A stretch of 64,000 nt of DNA from Parasporobacterium sp. (GCA_017459985.1 JAFUBX010000022.1:61488-125487), one strand, 5' to 3'. Shown: positions 1-8,949, counted from the stretch's first letter. Program-made: numbers and translations. The notes: generated by a model from the letters alone, not told the origin.

Positions 1-218
1 ATGACCGCACCCGCCAGTACAAAATACGGCACGGCCATGAGGCTGGTTTTGGTCAGGGCCTCATAAACGCCGGTAAGAATATTGGTCGGCGGGGTACCGC
101 AGACCACCACCTGCAGGAAAATAGCGCATCCCAGCAATGTCACATAAATCGGTACATCCAGGATCATTAATATTGCGAAGATCACCAGCATGATGATCAG
201 TCCGAGTCCGCTACTCAT
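1..218 (-). CDS. dctM: TRAP transporter large permease DctM (N-terminal part only)
   Basis: Partial gene running off the left edge; about 72 N-terminal residues are visible. It starts at the ATG at 218-216 and overlaps the last codons of dctQ by 8 bases, typical of translationally coupled TRAP genes. The visible part is a hydrophobic helix with the motif DVPIYVTLLG, then a loop with GTPPTNILTGVYEALTKTS and the start of a second helix, the usual start of the large TRAP membrane subunit. In this family DctM forms the sodium-driven channel that takes the solute from DctP. The identification rests on this fragment plus position behind dctP and dctQ. Confidence 0.85.
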   Translation of the reverse strand, partial: MSSGLGLIIMLVIFAILMILDVPIYVTLLGCAIFLQVVVCGTPPTNILTGVYEALTKTSLMAVPYFVLAGAV

Positions 219-750
219 TGCCTGCTGCCTCCTTTCCCTGCTTCTCCGTTTCTTCCGGATTCTCTATATCTCCTGTCTTTTTAAAGAACAGGGAAATGAT
301 CCAGTTGATCACGATCAGTCCAAAGGAGACCACAATCACTGCATACAGGATGAACCGGGGCCATTTCAATACAGTCGTGAGATAATTCATTTTCGCCGCC
401 CTGGCCGTGATCTGATAGCTGTAAGGAATCAGAAACCCTATGATTCCGATGATGAAGATTCCCCGGATCACATGAAAGACCTTCCTCGCCCGCGGTGTTT
501 TCAGGGAGGACGTCAGGATACTGACACTCAGCTGCTTTTCATTGTATTCCAGAAACGGCTGAGATAAAAACACCATAAAGATCAGTAAAATCACGGTCAG
601 TTCATCTGACCAGGTAAACCCTCCCAGCCCAACGGCCCTGAGGATCGCATTGATAACGCTCAGTACCGTTGCAAGGATCAGGAGGATCGACGATATCAAC
701 AGCAGGATATCATCCACACCTCTTGTAACGCGTAAAATTGCTTTTCTCAT
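211..750 (-). CDS. dctQ: TRAP transporter small permease DctQ
   Basis: A 179-residue membrane protein with four hydrophobic segments (about residues 14-38, 48-68, 90-112 and 130-155) and a charged, Glu-rich C-terminus, the size and topology of the small TRAP subunit. It lies 124 bases after dctP and overlaps dctM, giving the standard order P-Q-M. DctQ packs against DctM to form the transmembrane unit of a secondary, binding-protein-dependent importer. The W-S-D-E-L-T-V stretch after the first helix is typical of the family. Confidence 0.88.
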   Translation of the reverse strand: MRKAILRVTRGVDDILLLISSILLILATVLSVINAILRAVGLGGFTWSDELTVILLIFMVFLSQPFLEYNEKQLSVSILTSSLKTPRARKVFHVIRGIFIIGIIGFLIPYSYQITARAAKMNYLTTVLKWPRFILYAVIVVSFGLIVINWIISLFFKKTGDIENPEETEKQGKEAAGNE

Positions 751-874
751 ATTTTCCTCCGGTTTGACCGATTACGGGGCCGGCAGTGCCGGACCCCGTA
801 ATCCTCACCAGTTTGATCGTCTTACAGGACTTATGCGTCCCTGCTTTTGTGCAAACTCTCCCGAAAACCGGTTT

Positions 875-2017
875 TTACCAAAGTCCGTGATTTTCTTCTG
901 CCGGATACTGCTCGATCAGCGGAAGGATCTTTTCATAGATGGCTGCGCAGTCCGCATCCAGATCCTTGTAGTAGTCATGAATGTGGGCGGTCAGTTCCTT
1001 TGCCTGATCAAACAGTCCTTCCGGAACTTCCATCACTTCCATCGTATCATGGGCAATCACATCATAATCATCCAGAAGAGCGATCGTATAATCCTCGTGA
1101 ATCTCATTAATCAGCTGGCCGGCTTCTGTCACCAGGGCTGCCAGATCTTCCGGAAGGGACTCCTTGAATTCCTGGCTGAATACGAAGCAGATCGGGGAGG
1201 GGTTAAAGGGGAACTTGTATACATAATCCGCAACTTCATTGACCTTGCCGACGGTGACCTGGAAGGTGATGCCTGCAACACCTGCGTTTACAGCGCCATT
1301 CTGGAAGGCCATGGAAACGTCAGAGGAGTCCAGGGTAATGACGTCCGCGCCAAGATCCTTAAACAGCATCATCTGCATTTCCGTCGGGAGACACCAGACC
1401 TTAAGGCCCTTGAAATCGTCAATGCTTTCGATCTTCTTATTTGAAGTCATACATCCGGAATTGTCCTTGCCCCATGCGATGTTCCAGAATCCTTTGGTGG
1501 CAAGATAATCATCCATAACCGGGTCTTTCTGATAGATCTCCGCGACCTGATAGGATCCGCCTTCGAACAGGAAGGGGATCGTGGACACGCCGACGCCCGG
1601 TGCGTAGTTATAAAGATATTCCACGGGCCCGAGCCATGCGGCGATACTGCCGTCCAGCACGCCCTCGATCATCTGGTTGTTGGTTCCCAGCTGGCTTAAC
1701 GGATACAGCTCCACCTGCACCTTGCCTGCGGTGCTGGCTTCAATATAGGCCTCAAAATTAGCCATCATTTCATTCTGATCCAGTCTGCCGCCTGAAGGAG
1801 TTCCGATCTTCCAGACGTAATCCTTGTCGACTTCCACAATCTTGTCTACCCGGTCCAGGATCCCGGAATCCAGGGCCATCTGATCCCAGTTTGCAGTTGC
1901 CTTCAGTTCTTCTACGACAGCCTTCACATCCTGCGCACCATCCTCAGCCGCAAACGCGGACACGGCAAAGGAGAAAACCATCATTGCACTTAAAACGATT
2001 GCGAATAATTTTTTCAT
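875..2017 (-). CDS. dctP: TRAP transporter solute-binding protein DctP
   Basis: Periplasmic-type binding protein of 380 residues. The start at 2017 is preferred over an in-frame ATG four codons upstream because GGAGGT lies just before it. Residues 1-25 form a signal peptide ending in SAFAAED; there is no lipobox cysteine. The mature part has the DctP pattern, including the WKIGTPSGG opening strand, a GTNNQMIEGV segment and KIESIDDFKGLKVW, where a conserved Arg of many family members is not evident. It should capture an organic anion and deliver it to DctQM. The ligand cannot be told from sequence; the co-transcribed URO-D-family protein and LysR gene suggest an inducible catabolic substrate. 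Confidence 0.9.
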   Translation of the reverse strand: MKKLFAIVLSAMMVFSFAVSAFAAEDGAQDVKAVVEELKATANWDQMALDSGILDRVDKIVEVDKDYVWKIGTPSGGRLDQNEMMANFEAYIEASTAGKVQVELYPLSQLGTNNQMIEGVLDGSIAAWLGPVEYLYNYAPGVGVSTIPFLFEGGSYQVAEIYQKDPVMDDYLATKGFWNIAWGKDNSGCMTSNKKIESIDDFKGLKVWCLPTEMQMMLFKDLGADVITLDSSDVSMAFQNGAVNAGVAGITFQVTVGKVNEVADYVYKFPFNPSPICFVFSQEFKESLPEDLAALVTEAGQLINEIHEDYTIALLDDYDVIAHDTMEVMEVPEGLFDQAKELTAHIHDYYKDLDADCAAIYEKILPLIEQYPAEENHGLW

Positions 2018-2073
2018 GTCTACCTCCATTATTATTTTATAAATTTTTTCAGGCTGAATGCCTTGTAACCAGA

Positions 2074-3300
2074 TTAATAGGACCCGTATTTCAGTGTCGC
2101 TTCCCGCCAGGTTTCCAGATTGACCGGATCCGCATTGTCAATGATCAGCGCGCAGTCCATGATGAATCCGCCTCCCGGCGCGCAGATATCCAGCATTTTC
2201 TTCGTTTCATCCACAATCTGTTCCTTTTTTCCGCTGATCAGAAGGGTGGTCGGGAAGTTGCCGCCGATACAGGCCACCTGTCCCACGGTTTCCTTGGCTT
2301 TCCGGATATCCACCTGCTCGAACATGTAGAAGACTTTTCCCTTCGGAACATCAGAGATGATCTCCAGCCGCGTGTTGTATTTCCCTTCACAGAACACATA
2401 CGGCACCATATCATTCCTGATGATCTCCATAATGGTCCTTCTGAGAGTCGGCCAGTAGAATTTCTCATAGTTTTCGATGCTCATGAATTCATCGACACCG
2501 GAATGAAGCGGAATAAATACCAGCTTCTCGCCCTTGGCTTTCGCGGCTTTGACGGCACCGGGAATGCACAGATCATAGATCCGTTCCACGCAGGCCAGGG
2601 TCTCCTCCGGATATTCATAGATATCCATTGTGGCCTGTACCAGGCCCCGAAGGCTGTCCGCATAGGTATCGAAAGGCGCGCACAGCGTCGCTCCCCGGGT
2701 GGGGCATCCGCAGTCCTGCACGATAAACCGGGCCAGCTCCCCTGCCTGTTTTTTCTTATCTTCCACATGCTTTCCGGCATGAACCAGGGCCATCAGCGCC
2801 TCAATCGCCTCCGGCTTTGCGAAGCTGTCCAGTCCCATGATGAAGGACATATCGTAAATGTTATTCAAATGAATATTCGCAAGCCCTTTCAGCGGCGGAT
2901 ATTTCCGGGGAAGAATGGTATTCATCAGAAATCCCGTGGGATCGTCCAGAAAGGCATCGAATTCCTCATCTTCCAGCCAGGTATGATCCAGATGCTGAAA
3001 ACTGGCATTCAGCGGAATATTGTGGGTCGGTCCCGGCCAACGGAGCATCCCGGCCTGCAGCACCTCCAGCGGATCAATGGGATAGGTGGCGGGGGGCCAG
3101 ACAAGATCCGGATCCACCGCCTCCACATAGGCCCTGATTCCGGGAGCCGCCAGCCGGTAGTCCTTCATGATGTCGTACACGCTGGCTTCCGCCAGCTGGG
3201 AATAGTAAAGACTGACCTTCGGAGCAAAGGGTACTCTGTCCGGAATTCCCATATTGATCGCTGTTTCCAGCCGGTTCCATCGTTCCTGATAGGTACTCAT
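2074..3300 (-). CDS. Uroporphyrinogen decarboxylase (URO-D) superfamily protein, possibly methyltransferase-like
   Basis: A 408-residue soluble protein of the URO-D/MtaA superfamily. It opens with the family pattern RWNRLETAINMGIPDRVPF and contains HSGVDEFMS, VFCEGKYNTRLE and ACIGGNFPTTLL blocks in the C-terminal half, then a CAPGGGFIMDCALIIDN stretch close to the usual URO-D end motif. It is first in the minus-strand operon, 56 bases before dctP. Members of this branch outside haem synthesis are often corrinoid methyltransferases, with His and Cys residues binding zinc; His in LHSG and the two later Cys could serve but this is not proven. No corrinoid protein is encoded nearby. Genuine haem synthesis is unlikely given the transporter partners. 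Confidence 0.78.
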   Translation of the reverse strand: MSTYQERWNRLETAINMGIPDRVPFAPKVSLYYSQLAEASVYDIMKDYRLAAPGIRAYVEAVDPDLVWPPATYPIDPLEVLQAGMLRWPGPTHNIPLNASFQHLDHTWLEDEEFDAFLDDPTGFLMNTILPRKYPPLKGLANIHLNNIYDMSFIMGLDSFAKPEAIEALMALVHAGKHVEDKKKQAGELARFIVQDCGCPTRGATLCAPFDTYADSLRGLVQATMDIYEYPEETLACVERIYDLCIPGAVKAAKAKGEKLVFIPLHSGVDEFMSIENYEKFYWPTLRRTIMEIIRNDMVPYVFCEGKYNTRLEIISDVPKGKVFYMFEQVDIRKAKETVGQVACIGGNFPTTLLISGKKEQIVDETKKMLDICAPGGGFIMDCALIIDNADPVNLETWREATLKYGSY

Positions 3301-3459
3301 AAGATATCTCTCCTGTTTTGAAAAATATTTTACAATTTTGCACTATTATTTTATTATTTTGGTATTATATAGCGAATTTGCACAAATAATTTGGTGATAA
3401 TTTGTTATATATAGTAATATTTTTACAATAATTGATTATAATTTAGAACTTCCGATATT

Positions 3460-3475
3460 GTTCAACGGTTCAACG
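3460..3475. promoter_or_regulatory. Tandem octamer in the lysR/URO-D divergent spacer
   Basis: Two adjacent copies of GTTCAACG stand 22 bases before the LysR start codon, in a spacer that is otherwise very AT-rich. A position between a LysR gene and a divergent operon makes a binding site plausible, but the classical LysR inverted T-N11-A form is not obvious here. Confidence 0.35.
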
Positions 3476-3497
3476 TTTTGGTTATAACGGAGTGCAT

Positions 3498-4439
3498 ATG
3501 GAAATCAGAGACCTTAATATCTATCTGTCTGTGTTTAAACATCAAAGTCTGTCAAAGGCCGCCTCTGAGAATTATATTACCCAGCCGGCGGTGAGCCGTA
3601 AGATCTCGGCGATGGAGGAAGAATATGATAAGGTATTTTTCCACCGGTCCAGCCGTGGGGTTATCCCCACGGAAGCGGGAATGGAATTTGCGAAATATGC
3701 GGAACAGTTTCTGGAATTATACGAGAACAGCCAGAAGGACATCCTCCGGAAGAAAGGCAGCCGGGACAGCCATATCCTGTCCATCGCCGCCCTCATGCCT
3801 GCCACCAACTGGTTTCTGCCGGATGCTCTGGTAAAATGGCTGGAGCTGTATCCCGGCTCGGAGCTGATCCTGGATTACTATACTCCGAATGAAATGGTGG
3901 AAAATATGCGGAATGATTACTATGATCTGTATATCACCGTTGAGCCGGATCTGGCTGCGGTCAGGGATCTGCATTATCTGGTTCTGATCAAGGACAAACC
4001 CGCCCTGCTTACAAGAAAGGAAGATGCGCCTCAAACGGAAGAGGAAGCCATCCGCATACTGAAGGCTACGCCGATCTATACCATCAGCCGGATCACGTCA
4101 ACCGTCTTTTTTGATGCCTTCAGCAGGCAGCTTTCTCTTCTTGGCCTGAAGGATCCGGTCATTAAAGAAATCCCCAGGGTCAACTCCCTGAAATATTATG
4201 TGCTTTCCAATATGGGCTGTGTATTCCTTCCTCCCTATCTGGATGCCGCCTCGGATGACCCCGGCCTGTCCCTGTTCCGTTTCCGGAATGGCCCGGAATA
4301 CAACATGGGCCTGGGCTGGAAGGAGGAGACTCCGGCGATCCGGGCATTCCTGGATGTTCTGAAACACAATTTCGACTTGCCGGTCAATCACATGAATCTG
4401 TCCGGCCCCAGCTTTTATCCCAACACATTTCCGCTGTGA
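3498..4439 (+). CDS. LysR-family transcriptional regulator
   Basis: A 313-residue LysR regulator. GGAG at 3489-3492 selects the ATG at 3498 over an upstream GTG. The N-terminal winged helix is clear (EIRDLNIYLSVFKHQSLSKAA, then ITQPAVSRKISAMEEEYDKV), followed by PTEAGMEFAKYAEQ and the long linker helix. From about residue 90 the periplasmic-binding-like effector domain begins. Gene orientation, divergent from the URO-D/TRAP operon with a 197-base shared spacer, makes it the likely regulator of that operon; the effector is probably the imported solute or a product of it. Confidence 0.9.
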   Translation: MEIRDLNIYLSVFKHQSLSKAASENYITQPAVSRKISAMEEEYDKVFFHRSSRGVIPTEAGMEFAKYAEQFLELYENSQKDILRKKGSRDSHILSIAALMPATNWFLPDALVKWLELYPGSELILDYYTPNEMVENMRNDYYDLYITVEPDLAAVRDLHYLVLIKDKPALLTRKEDAPQTEEEAIRILKATPIYTISRITSTVFFDAFSRQLSLLGLKDPVIKEIPRVNSLKYYVLSNMGCVFLPPYLDAASDDPGLSLFRFRNGPEYNMGLGWKEETPAIRAFLDVLKHNFDLPVNHMNLSGPSFYPNTFPL

Positions 4440-4515
4440 TCCGCCCGCGATCCACTGTGGTCTTCCCGGCATTTCTTGATTTCAAGGGACAGTATGATAC
4501 AATCAGCCTGACCGG

Positions 4516-4577
4516 CACAAGAGTGCAAAAGCACAAGAGCTCAAATTCACAAGAGCTCAAAACACAAGAGTTCAGAG
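4516..4577 (+). repeat. Four-copy direct repeat, CACAAGAG-type, 15-16 bp period
   Basis: CACAAGAG recurs at 4516, 4532, 4548 and 4563, each followed by a variant of CTCAAA. The spacing is 16, 16 and 15 bases. The array lies in the spacer upstream of the Card1-like gene and has no coding explanation. Confidence 0.7.
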
Positions 4578-4718
4578 GCTCCGAAATTTGAATTCGCAGA
4601 GGCATGAAGTCCTTCTCACCATGCTGCCGGCGGGTAAATTCTGTATAACAGATAAGCAGAATACAGGTCAGGACCTCACAGAAACCGGATCCGGAACCAT
4701 AACAGAAAGTGGAAAGAA

Positions 4719-5873
4719 ATGAAGACACTGATTGAACTTTTTGATGACAGACCGATTGAAAATATCCTTGCGACGGAGGTATTCCGGCCGGAAGAGATGA
4801 TCCTCCTGTGCCCTCCCGAGCTGGTTTCCGGGCAGAAGATTAAGGAATCTCTTGAAACGTATCTGGCATACCGCAATGTTTCGGTCCGGATCACTATCGT
4901 TTCCGTCAGTCTGCTGGATGCCGCCAAAGTGGAAAAGCAGATCCGGAAGATCCTGGAGAACCGGAAGGACTGTGCCATCAACATCTCGGGCGGCACGGAA
5001 ACCGCGCTGTTTGCCGCCGGAAAAGCCTGCGGCGATACGCCGGTTTTCACCTTCAGCCGGAAGCGGAATACGTTTTACGAAATATCCAATGCTCCCTTTG
5101 CCCGGAATCTGCCCTGTGAGCTGCAGCTGAACGCCCAGGCCTGTTTCATGCTGGCGGGCGGTAAACTGCTGCCGGGAAGAGAAGATAATACCGACCTGCG
5201 GAACCGCCTTCCCCAGATCGACCGGCTGTTCCGCATTTTTCAGAAATACCGCCGGATCTGGCGGCGGCAGATCACCTGGTTTCAGCGGGTCTCATCCTCC
5301 GACCCCGGACGGCTGAATACCGAGGGACCCTTTACTGTCCGGGCAGACCGAAGCCTGGTGACCGTGGATCAGAAGCTGCTTTCCGATCTCAGCCATGCCG
5401 GCCTGATCAGTCAGCTTCATATTTCGGAGGATTCTGTCCGGTTCCGTTTCCCTGACGAGATGGTCCGGTTCTGGCTGCGGGATATCGGATCCGTGCTGGA
5501 GCTTCAGGTCTTCCGTGCCTGTCTGGCGGCAGATTATTTCAACGATGTCGTTCTGAGCGCCATCGTCAACTGGGAGGGAGCTGCCTCCCAGCGGGATACC
5601 GTCACCAACGAGATCGATGTCGTAGCCGTCCGGGGACTGTGGCCGGTCTTCATCAGCTGCAAAACCAGTGAGATCCGCACCGAGGCATTAAACGAGATCG
5701 CCATCCTGAGAGACCGGTTCGGAGGGCATGGTTCGCGGGCGATCATTGCAACCTCCGCGCCCGCCACCAAAAGCCGGGCATTGATGCGGCGCCGGGCGGC
5801 CGAAATGAATATCGAAGTCATCGAATGGGATGACCTGCCGACCCAGCGCCTGATCGAACGCCTTAAACAGTAA
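4719..5873 (+). CDS. Card1/Can2-like protein: CARF domain plus DUF1887 PD-(D/E)xK nuclease
   Basis: A 384-residue protein built like Card1, the cyclic-tetra-adenylate-activated nuclease of type III CRISPR immunity (about 370 residues). Residues 1-125 form a Rossmann-like CARF domain with the ligand-loop signature INISGGTETALFAAGK (about 88-102). Residues 245-384 form the restriction-like nuclease, with an ELQ helix (Glu261), a TNEIDVVAV strand (Asp300) and FISCKTS (Lys315). In characterised members the last motif is E-C-K; here Ser replaces the Glu, so metal binding may be altered. A helical region links the two domains. No cas10, cas6 or CRISPR array is in the window, so it is an orphan here. 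Its signal source, if any, must be encoded elsewhere. The family call is strong; activity is inferred. Confidence 0.82.
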   Translation: MKTLIELFDDRPIENILATEVFRPEEMILLCPPELVSGQKIKESLETYLAYRNVSVRITIVSVSLLDAAKVEKQIRKILENRKDCAINISGGTETALFAAGKACGDTPVFTFSRKRNTFYEISNAPFARNLPCELQLNAQACFMLAGGKLLPGREDNTDLRNRLPQIDRLFRIFQKYRRIWRRQITWFQRVSSSDPGRLNTEGPFTVRADRSLVTVDQKLLSDLSHAGLISQLHISEDSVRFRFPDEMVRFWLRDIGSVLELQVFRACLAADYFNDVVLSAIVNWEGAASQRDTVTNEIDVVAVRGLWPVFISCKTSEIRTEALNEIAILRDRFGGHGSRAIIATSAPATKSRALMRRRAAEMNIEVIEWDDLPTQRLIERLKQ

Positions 5874-6096
5874 CCATTTCATCAGGCAACAGTCACCTCA
5901 CCGGAAAGTGACCTTCCCCCCTGGAAGTGCCGGCAACGACCATTTCCTGCACTATCACTGATCAGATGCGTATCCCGTTCTCATTTTCGGGTTCTCATTT
6001 TCGCCCTGCGGTACTTCTTGATTCCTGCCTGAAGAATGCATATAATATCCGCGGAAACTGTTCCTCGCAGCAGGACTGTAAAGAAAGGAGAATACC

Positions 6097-6705
6097 ATGG
6101 ATCTTTTAAATATGCTTTCCGGCCTTATGACCGATTCCTCATCGATTGACGCGCTTTCCCAGAAAGCGGGAACCGACAGCACACAGACAAAAGGAATTGT
6201 AGAAACCGCGCTTCCCATGCTGGTGGGCGCATTGAAAAACAACGCTTCCTCCGAATCCGGCGCAGCCTCCCTTCTGGGCGCTTTGAAGCAGCACACCAAC
6301 ACCGCTTCCATCAAGGACCAGATCGCCAACGCGGATGCCGAGGACGGTGGCAAGATCATTCAGCATATCCTGGGAGACGATCAGATCTCCGTACTTCAGT
6401 CCATCTCTGACAAGACCGGCGCTGAAACCAGCCAGATAAGCAGCCTCCTGAGCAATCTTGCTCCCGGACTGATGAGCAGCCTCTTCGCAGCAACCAGCGC
6501 TTCCGGCTCCAAAAAATCCTCTGAGCAGTCTGACGGCCTGGGCCTTACCAGCCTTCTCGGCCTGTTCGGCGGCGGGGATTCCAAAAGCGAAAGCTCCGGC
6601 GGCCTTGGAAGCCTTCTGGGCGGCCTGTTCGGCGGCGGCTCCAAGGACGAGGACAGCAGCTCCGAAAGCCCGCTGATGGGTGTGCTGAAGTCTTTCCTGA
6701 AATAG
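6097..6705 (+). CDS. DUF937 domain-containing protein
   Basis: A 202-residue protein, Ala/Ser/Gly-rich, with a good AAAGGAG site before its ATG. The N-terminal half (LLNMLSGLMTD, then TKGIVETALPMLVGALKNNA) is characteristic of DUF937, a helical family related to YidB. The C-terminal third is a low-complexity Gly/Ser region with repeated LGSLLGGLFGGG-type segments ending in SPLMGVLKSFLK. There is no signal peptide or clear membrane helix. The function of the family is not established. It stands alone between the Card1-like gene and a terminator. Confidence 0.8.
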   Translation: MDLLNMLSGLMTDSSSIDALSQKAGTDSTQTKGIVETALPMLVGALKNNASSESGAASLLGALKQHTNTASIKDQIANADAEDGGKIIQHILGDDQISVLQSISDKTGAETSQISSLLSNLAPGLMSSLFAATSASGSKKSSEQSDGLGLTSLLGLFGGGDSKSESSGGLGSLLGGLFGGGSKDEDSSSESPLMGVLKSFLK

Positions 6706-6789
6706 AATTTCCGGAAGCGGGGCGGTGAACGCCCGGAGCCTGCGGCATCCCGGAAACCTGCCTCCAGAATCCCATACGGAAACTTTTTT

Positions 6790-6821
6790 AAAAACCTGTG
6801 AAACTTTTCACAGGTTTTTTT
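6790..6821 (+). terminator. Rho-independent terminator after the DUF937 gene
   Basis: A near-perfect hairpin of 14-bp arms (aaaaacctgtgaaa and its complement, 2-base loop) ends in a run of seven T. It separates the DUF937 gene from the sigma-factor pair; the symmetric A-run lets it work on both strands. Confidence 0.85.
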
Positions 6822-6905
6822 CGTCTAATAAATGTAAGATGAATGAAGGGCGCTTTGTAAATCTTATCGTTCTTATGTACATGAGAGAAAGTATGACCTG
6901 CAAAT

Positions 6906-7445
6906 ATGAATGATCTGAAACTGCAACAATTAATCAGAACGGCAAAAGGCCGTGATCCGGATGCTTTTACGGAACTGATCCGGTTCTATATGAAGGATCT
7001 TTACCGTGCCGCCATCGCCATTCTCCGAAATGATGAGGATGCGGCGGATGCAATACAGGAAACGATCCTGACCTGCTGGGAGAAACTGCAGACACTGAAG
7101 AACCCGAACTATTTTAAGACCTGGCTGACCAGGATCCTGATCCATCACTGCTATGACATCCGCAGGACTGCCGGAAGATATATTTCTTTAGAGCAGCAGG
7201 AGGAACTGGCGCAGGAAGGTGTTTATGAAACTTCTGTTTATGACCCTCCGAACCGGGAGTTTAAGGAACTGCTGGAGGTTCTGGGCGAGAAATACCGCGT
7301 GATCCTGACCCTGTATTACGGTCTGGGCTACTCCGCGGCCGAGATCGGGGAACTCTTGCATCTTCCCGCGGCCACCGTCCGGACCCGCCTGGCCCGGGGC
7401 AGAAAAAAGCTGAAGGAATATTACGAAAAAGAACAGGAGAGCTGA
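6906..7445 (+). CDS. ECF-type RNA polymerase sigma factor (SigV-like)
   Basis: A 179-residue sigma-70-family factor. Region 2 covers about residues 18-88 (AFTELIRFYMKDLYRAA, DEDAADAIQETILTCWEKL, YFKTWLTRILIHHCYD) and region 4 about 125-170 (YRVILTLYYGLGYSAAEIG, PAATVRTRLARGRKKLKEY). Regions 1 and 3 are absent, as in ECF factors. The gene is followed after 5 bases by a DUF4179 membrane protein, the usual partner that restrains sigma factors of this type. The pair probably responds to envelope stress or an extracellular signal and may regulate its own promoter. Confidence 0.92.
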   Translation: MNDLKLQQLIRTAKGRDPDAFTELIRFYMKDLYRAAIAILRNDEDAADAIQETILTCWEKLQTLKNPNYFKTWLTRILIHHCYDIRRTAGRYISLEQQEELAQEGVYETSVYDPPNREFKELLEVLGEKYRVILTLYYGLGYSAAEIGELLHLPAATVRTRLARGRKKLKEYYEKEQES

Positions 7446-7450
7446 ATCAT

Positions 7451-8647
7451 ATGGCTATGAATCATAGGAATGCAAATCAAAACGCATTAAATCAGGATCT
7501 CATTCTTCCCGACATTGTTCTCAGAAAAGCAGACACCGCCTTTGCCGCCATCAGAAAGGAGAACGAAGAGAAAATGAATCTGACACCAGCAACAAAGAAA
7601 CGGATGTTTAAGAGCGGCTGGGCACTGGCCGCCTGTATCGCACTGCTCGTTTTGTGCGGAGCTACGGTATTTGCCGCGGTGAATCATTTCTGGAGCGAAG
7701 GCATGGATCACGATCTGCTGACTGCCGGGGAGGATCAGGTGAAGAATCTGGAAGAAAACGGCATGCTGCTCACTTCGCATGAAGGCGCGTCTGTAACTGC
7801 AGATGGTATAACAATAACGCCTCTGGAAGTTGTTTCGGACGGATCTGCAGCATATATCACATTTCTGGTAACCGGGACCGGGGAATATGTGGATCCGGAA
7901 ACGGAAGTATTGTTTTATGATCAGCATTTCACATTTGATGAAAATGAACTTCTCCCCATCAGTGCCGGCGGCCGTTTTTACGACGGACCGGTCCCGGATG
8001 AGAACGGTGTTTCTGCCAGAGAATATGAAATAACTGTTATGACTTTCACAGATGATAATAAAGATCTGCTGGGAAGAACGATTCATATCGAGCTGGGGAA
8101 TCTGGCGCCGGTAACCGGAAAAGCGGAACTGGGAGAGGCTTTCGCAAAAGGACCCTGGACATTTGATTTAGAACTGCCGTCTGAAATCCGATCTGTAAAA
8201 TATCCGAAAGAACAGGCGCTCGAAGACAGCATTTACGTCGTTCAGTCCGTTGAGGTCACGCCGATTTCCCTCCGGATCGACTATTCTTTGAATGGAGAAC
8301 CGGAGATCTGGCGGGAAGACAACAACATCCCCATGATCACGGCGGTGACATTGAAAGACGGAACGGTGATCGACAACAGCGATGCCTTCTCCCGTCCGAT
8401 GATCGATGGCGGCCGCAGATCCTTTTATGAAGCAGAGGGCGGATCTGCAATGGCATTTGGGCTGGCCCGCCTTGGTCAGGTAATAGAGCCTGACGAGGTC
8501 GCGAAGATAACACTGCGGGAATTCAGCGAAGCCATCATATGGGGAGATGTCCCGGATGACATCGTGGCGCAGGAGTATGGCGGCGAGATCCCCTTTGAGC
8601 GGGTGGTCCCGGGCGAAGAGAAGCACTGGGAGATTATACTTCCGTAG
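7451..8647 (+). CDS. DUF4179 domain-containing membrane protein, probable anti-sigma factor
   Basis: A 398-residue protein with a cytoplasmic N-terminal segment of about 58 residues, one transmembrane helix (WALAACIALLVLCGATVFAAV, about 57-77) and a large extracytoplasmic domain, the arrangement of DUF4179 proteins. It starts 5 bases after the sigma gene and is preceded by AGGAG within that gene. By analogy with other ECF pairs the short N-terminus would hold the sigma factor at the membrane and the outer domain would sense a signal. The outer domain is rich in beta-strand patterns and acidic residues. Confidence 0.82.
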   Translation: MAMNHRNANQNALNQDLILPDIVLRKADTAFAAIRKENEEKMNLTPATKKRMFKSGWALAACIALLVLCGATVFAAVNHFWSEGMDHDLLTAGEDQVKNLEENGMLLTSHEGASVTADGITITPLEVVSDGSAAYITFLVTGTGEYVDPETEVLFYDQHFTFDENELLPISAGGRFYDGPVPDENGVSAREYEITVMTFTDDNKDLLGRTIHIELGNLAPVTGKAELGEAFAKGPWTFDLELPSEIRSVKYPKEQALEDSIYVVQSVEVTPISLRIDYSLNGEPEIWREDNNIPMITAVTLKDGTVIDNSDAFSRPMIDGGRRSFYEAEGGSAMAFGLARLGQVIEPDEVAKITLREFSEAIIWGDVPDDIVAQEYGGEIPFERVVPGEEKHWEIILP

Positions 8648-8649
8648 CG

Positions 8650-8757
8650 CATTGGATCGGAGCGTACTGGATTGAAGCGTCCTGGTTTGGGGCGAAGTGC
8701 TTTGGATTCGAGCCTTTTGGATTCGACCGTCGCTGGATCGCTTTCGATCGGAGCTCT
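8650..8757. repeat. Degenerate short tandem repeat, about 15 bp unit
   Basis: Starting just after the DUF4179 stop codon, six or so diverged copies of a unit resembling ctggattggagcgta follow each other with a period near 15 bases. No plausible gene spans it. It opens a 394-base gene-free spacer made almost entirely of three kinds of repeat. Confidence 0.6.
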
Positions 8758-8830
8758 ATCTTTTTGGGGGGTGACTTCGCGGGAATAAAGCATTTCTGTG
8801 AAATTACCCCCCACGCCTTCCCGGCTCTGT

Positions 8831-8943
8831 GGCGGGTAACTCGCAAAAAAGGTTGAATTTTCAATCACTATACCCGCCACGAACCCGTAACCAGGTGGCG
8901 GGTAAACTGCTGAAAACATTGGATTTACAATACCCTACCCGCC
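8831..8943. repeat. Two copies of a 47-48 bp inverted-repeat element bounded by ggcgggta/tacccgcc
   Basis: Copy 1 spans 8831-8878 and copy 2 spans 8897-8943, 66 bases apart. Each begins with ggcgggta and ends with tacccgcc, so each can fold into a hairpin. The interiors are also related (ttgaattttcaat against ttggatttacaat), so the whole unit was duplicated, not only its ends. It resembles a small REP/BIME-type intergenic palindrome. Confidence 0.75.
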
Positions 8944-8949
8944 AAGGGA

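Noticed and set aside
2074-3300. Haem-pathway uroporphyrinogen decarboxylase (hemE)
   Set aside because: The gene leads a TRAP transporter operon with no haem genes, and the protein is longer than HemE.
1891-3321. 476-residue plus-strand open frame
   Set aside because: It is antisense to the URO-D-family gene, which shows family motifs and fits the operon.
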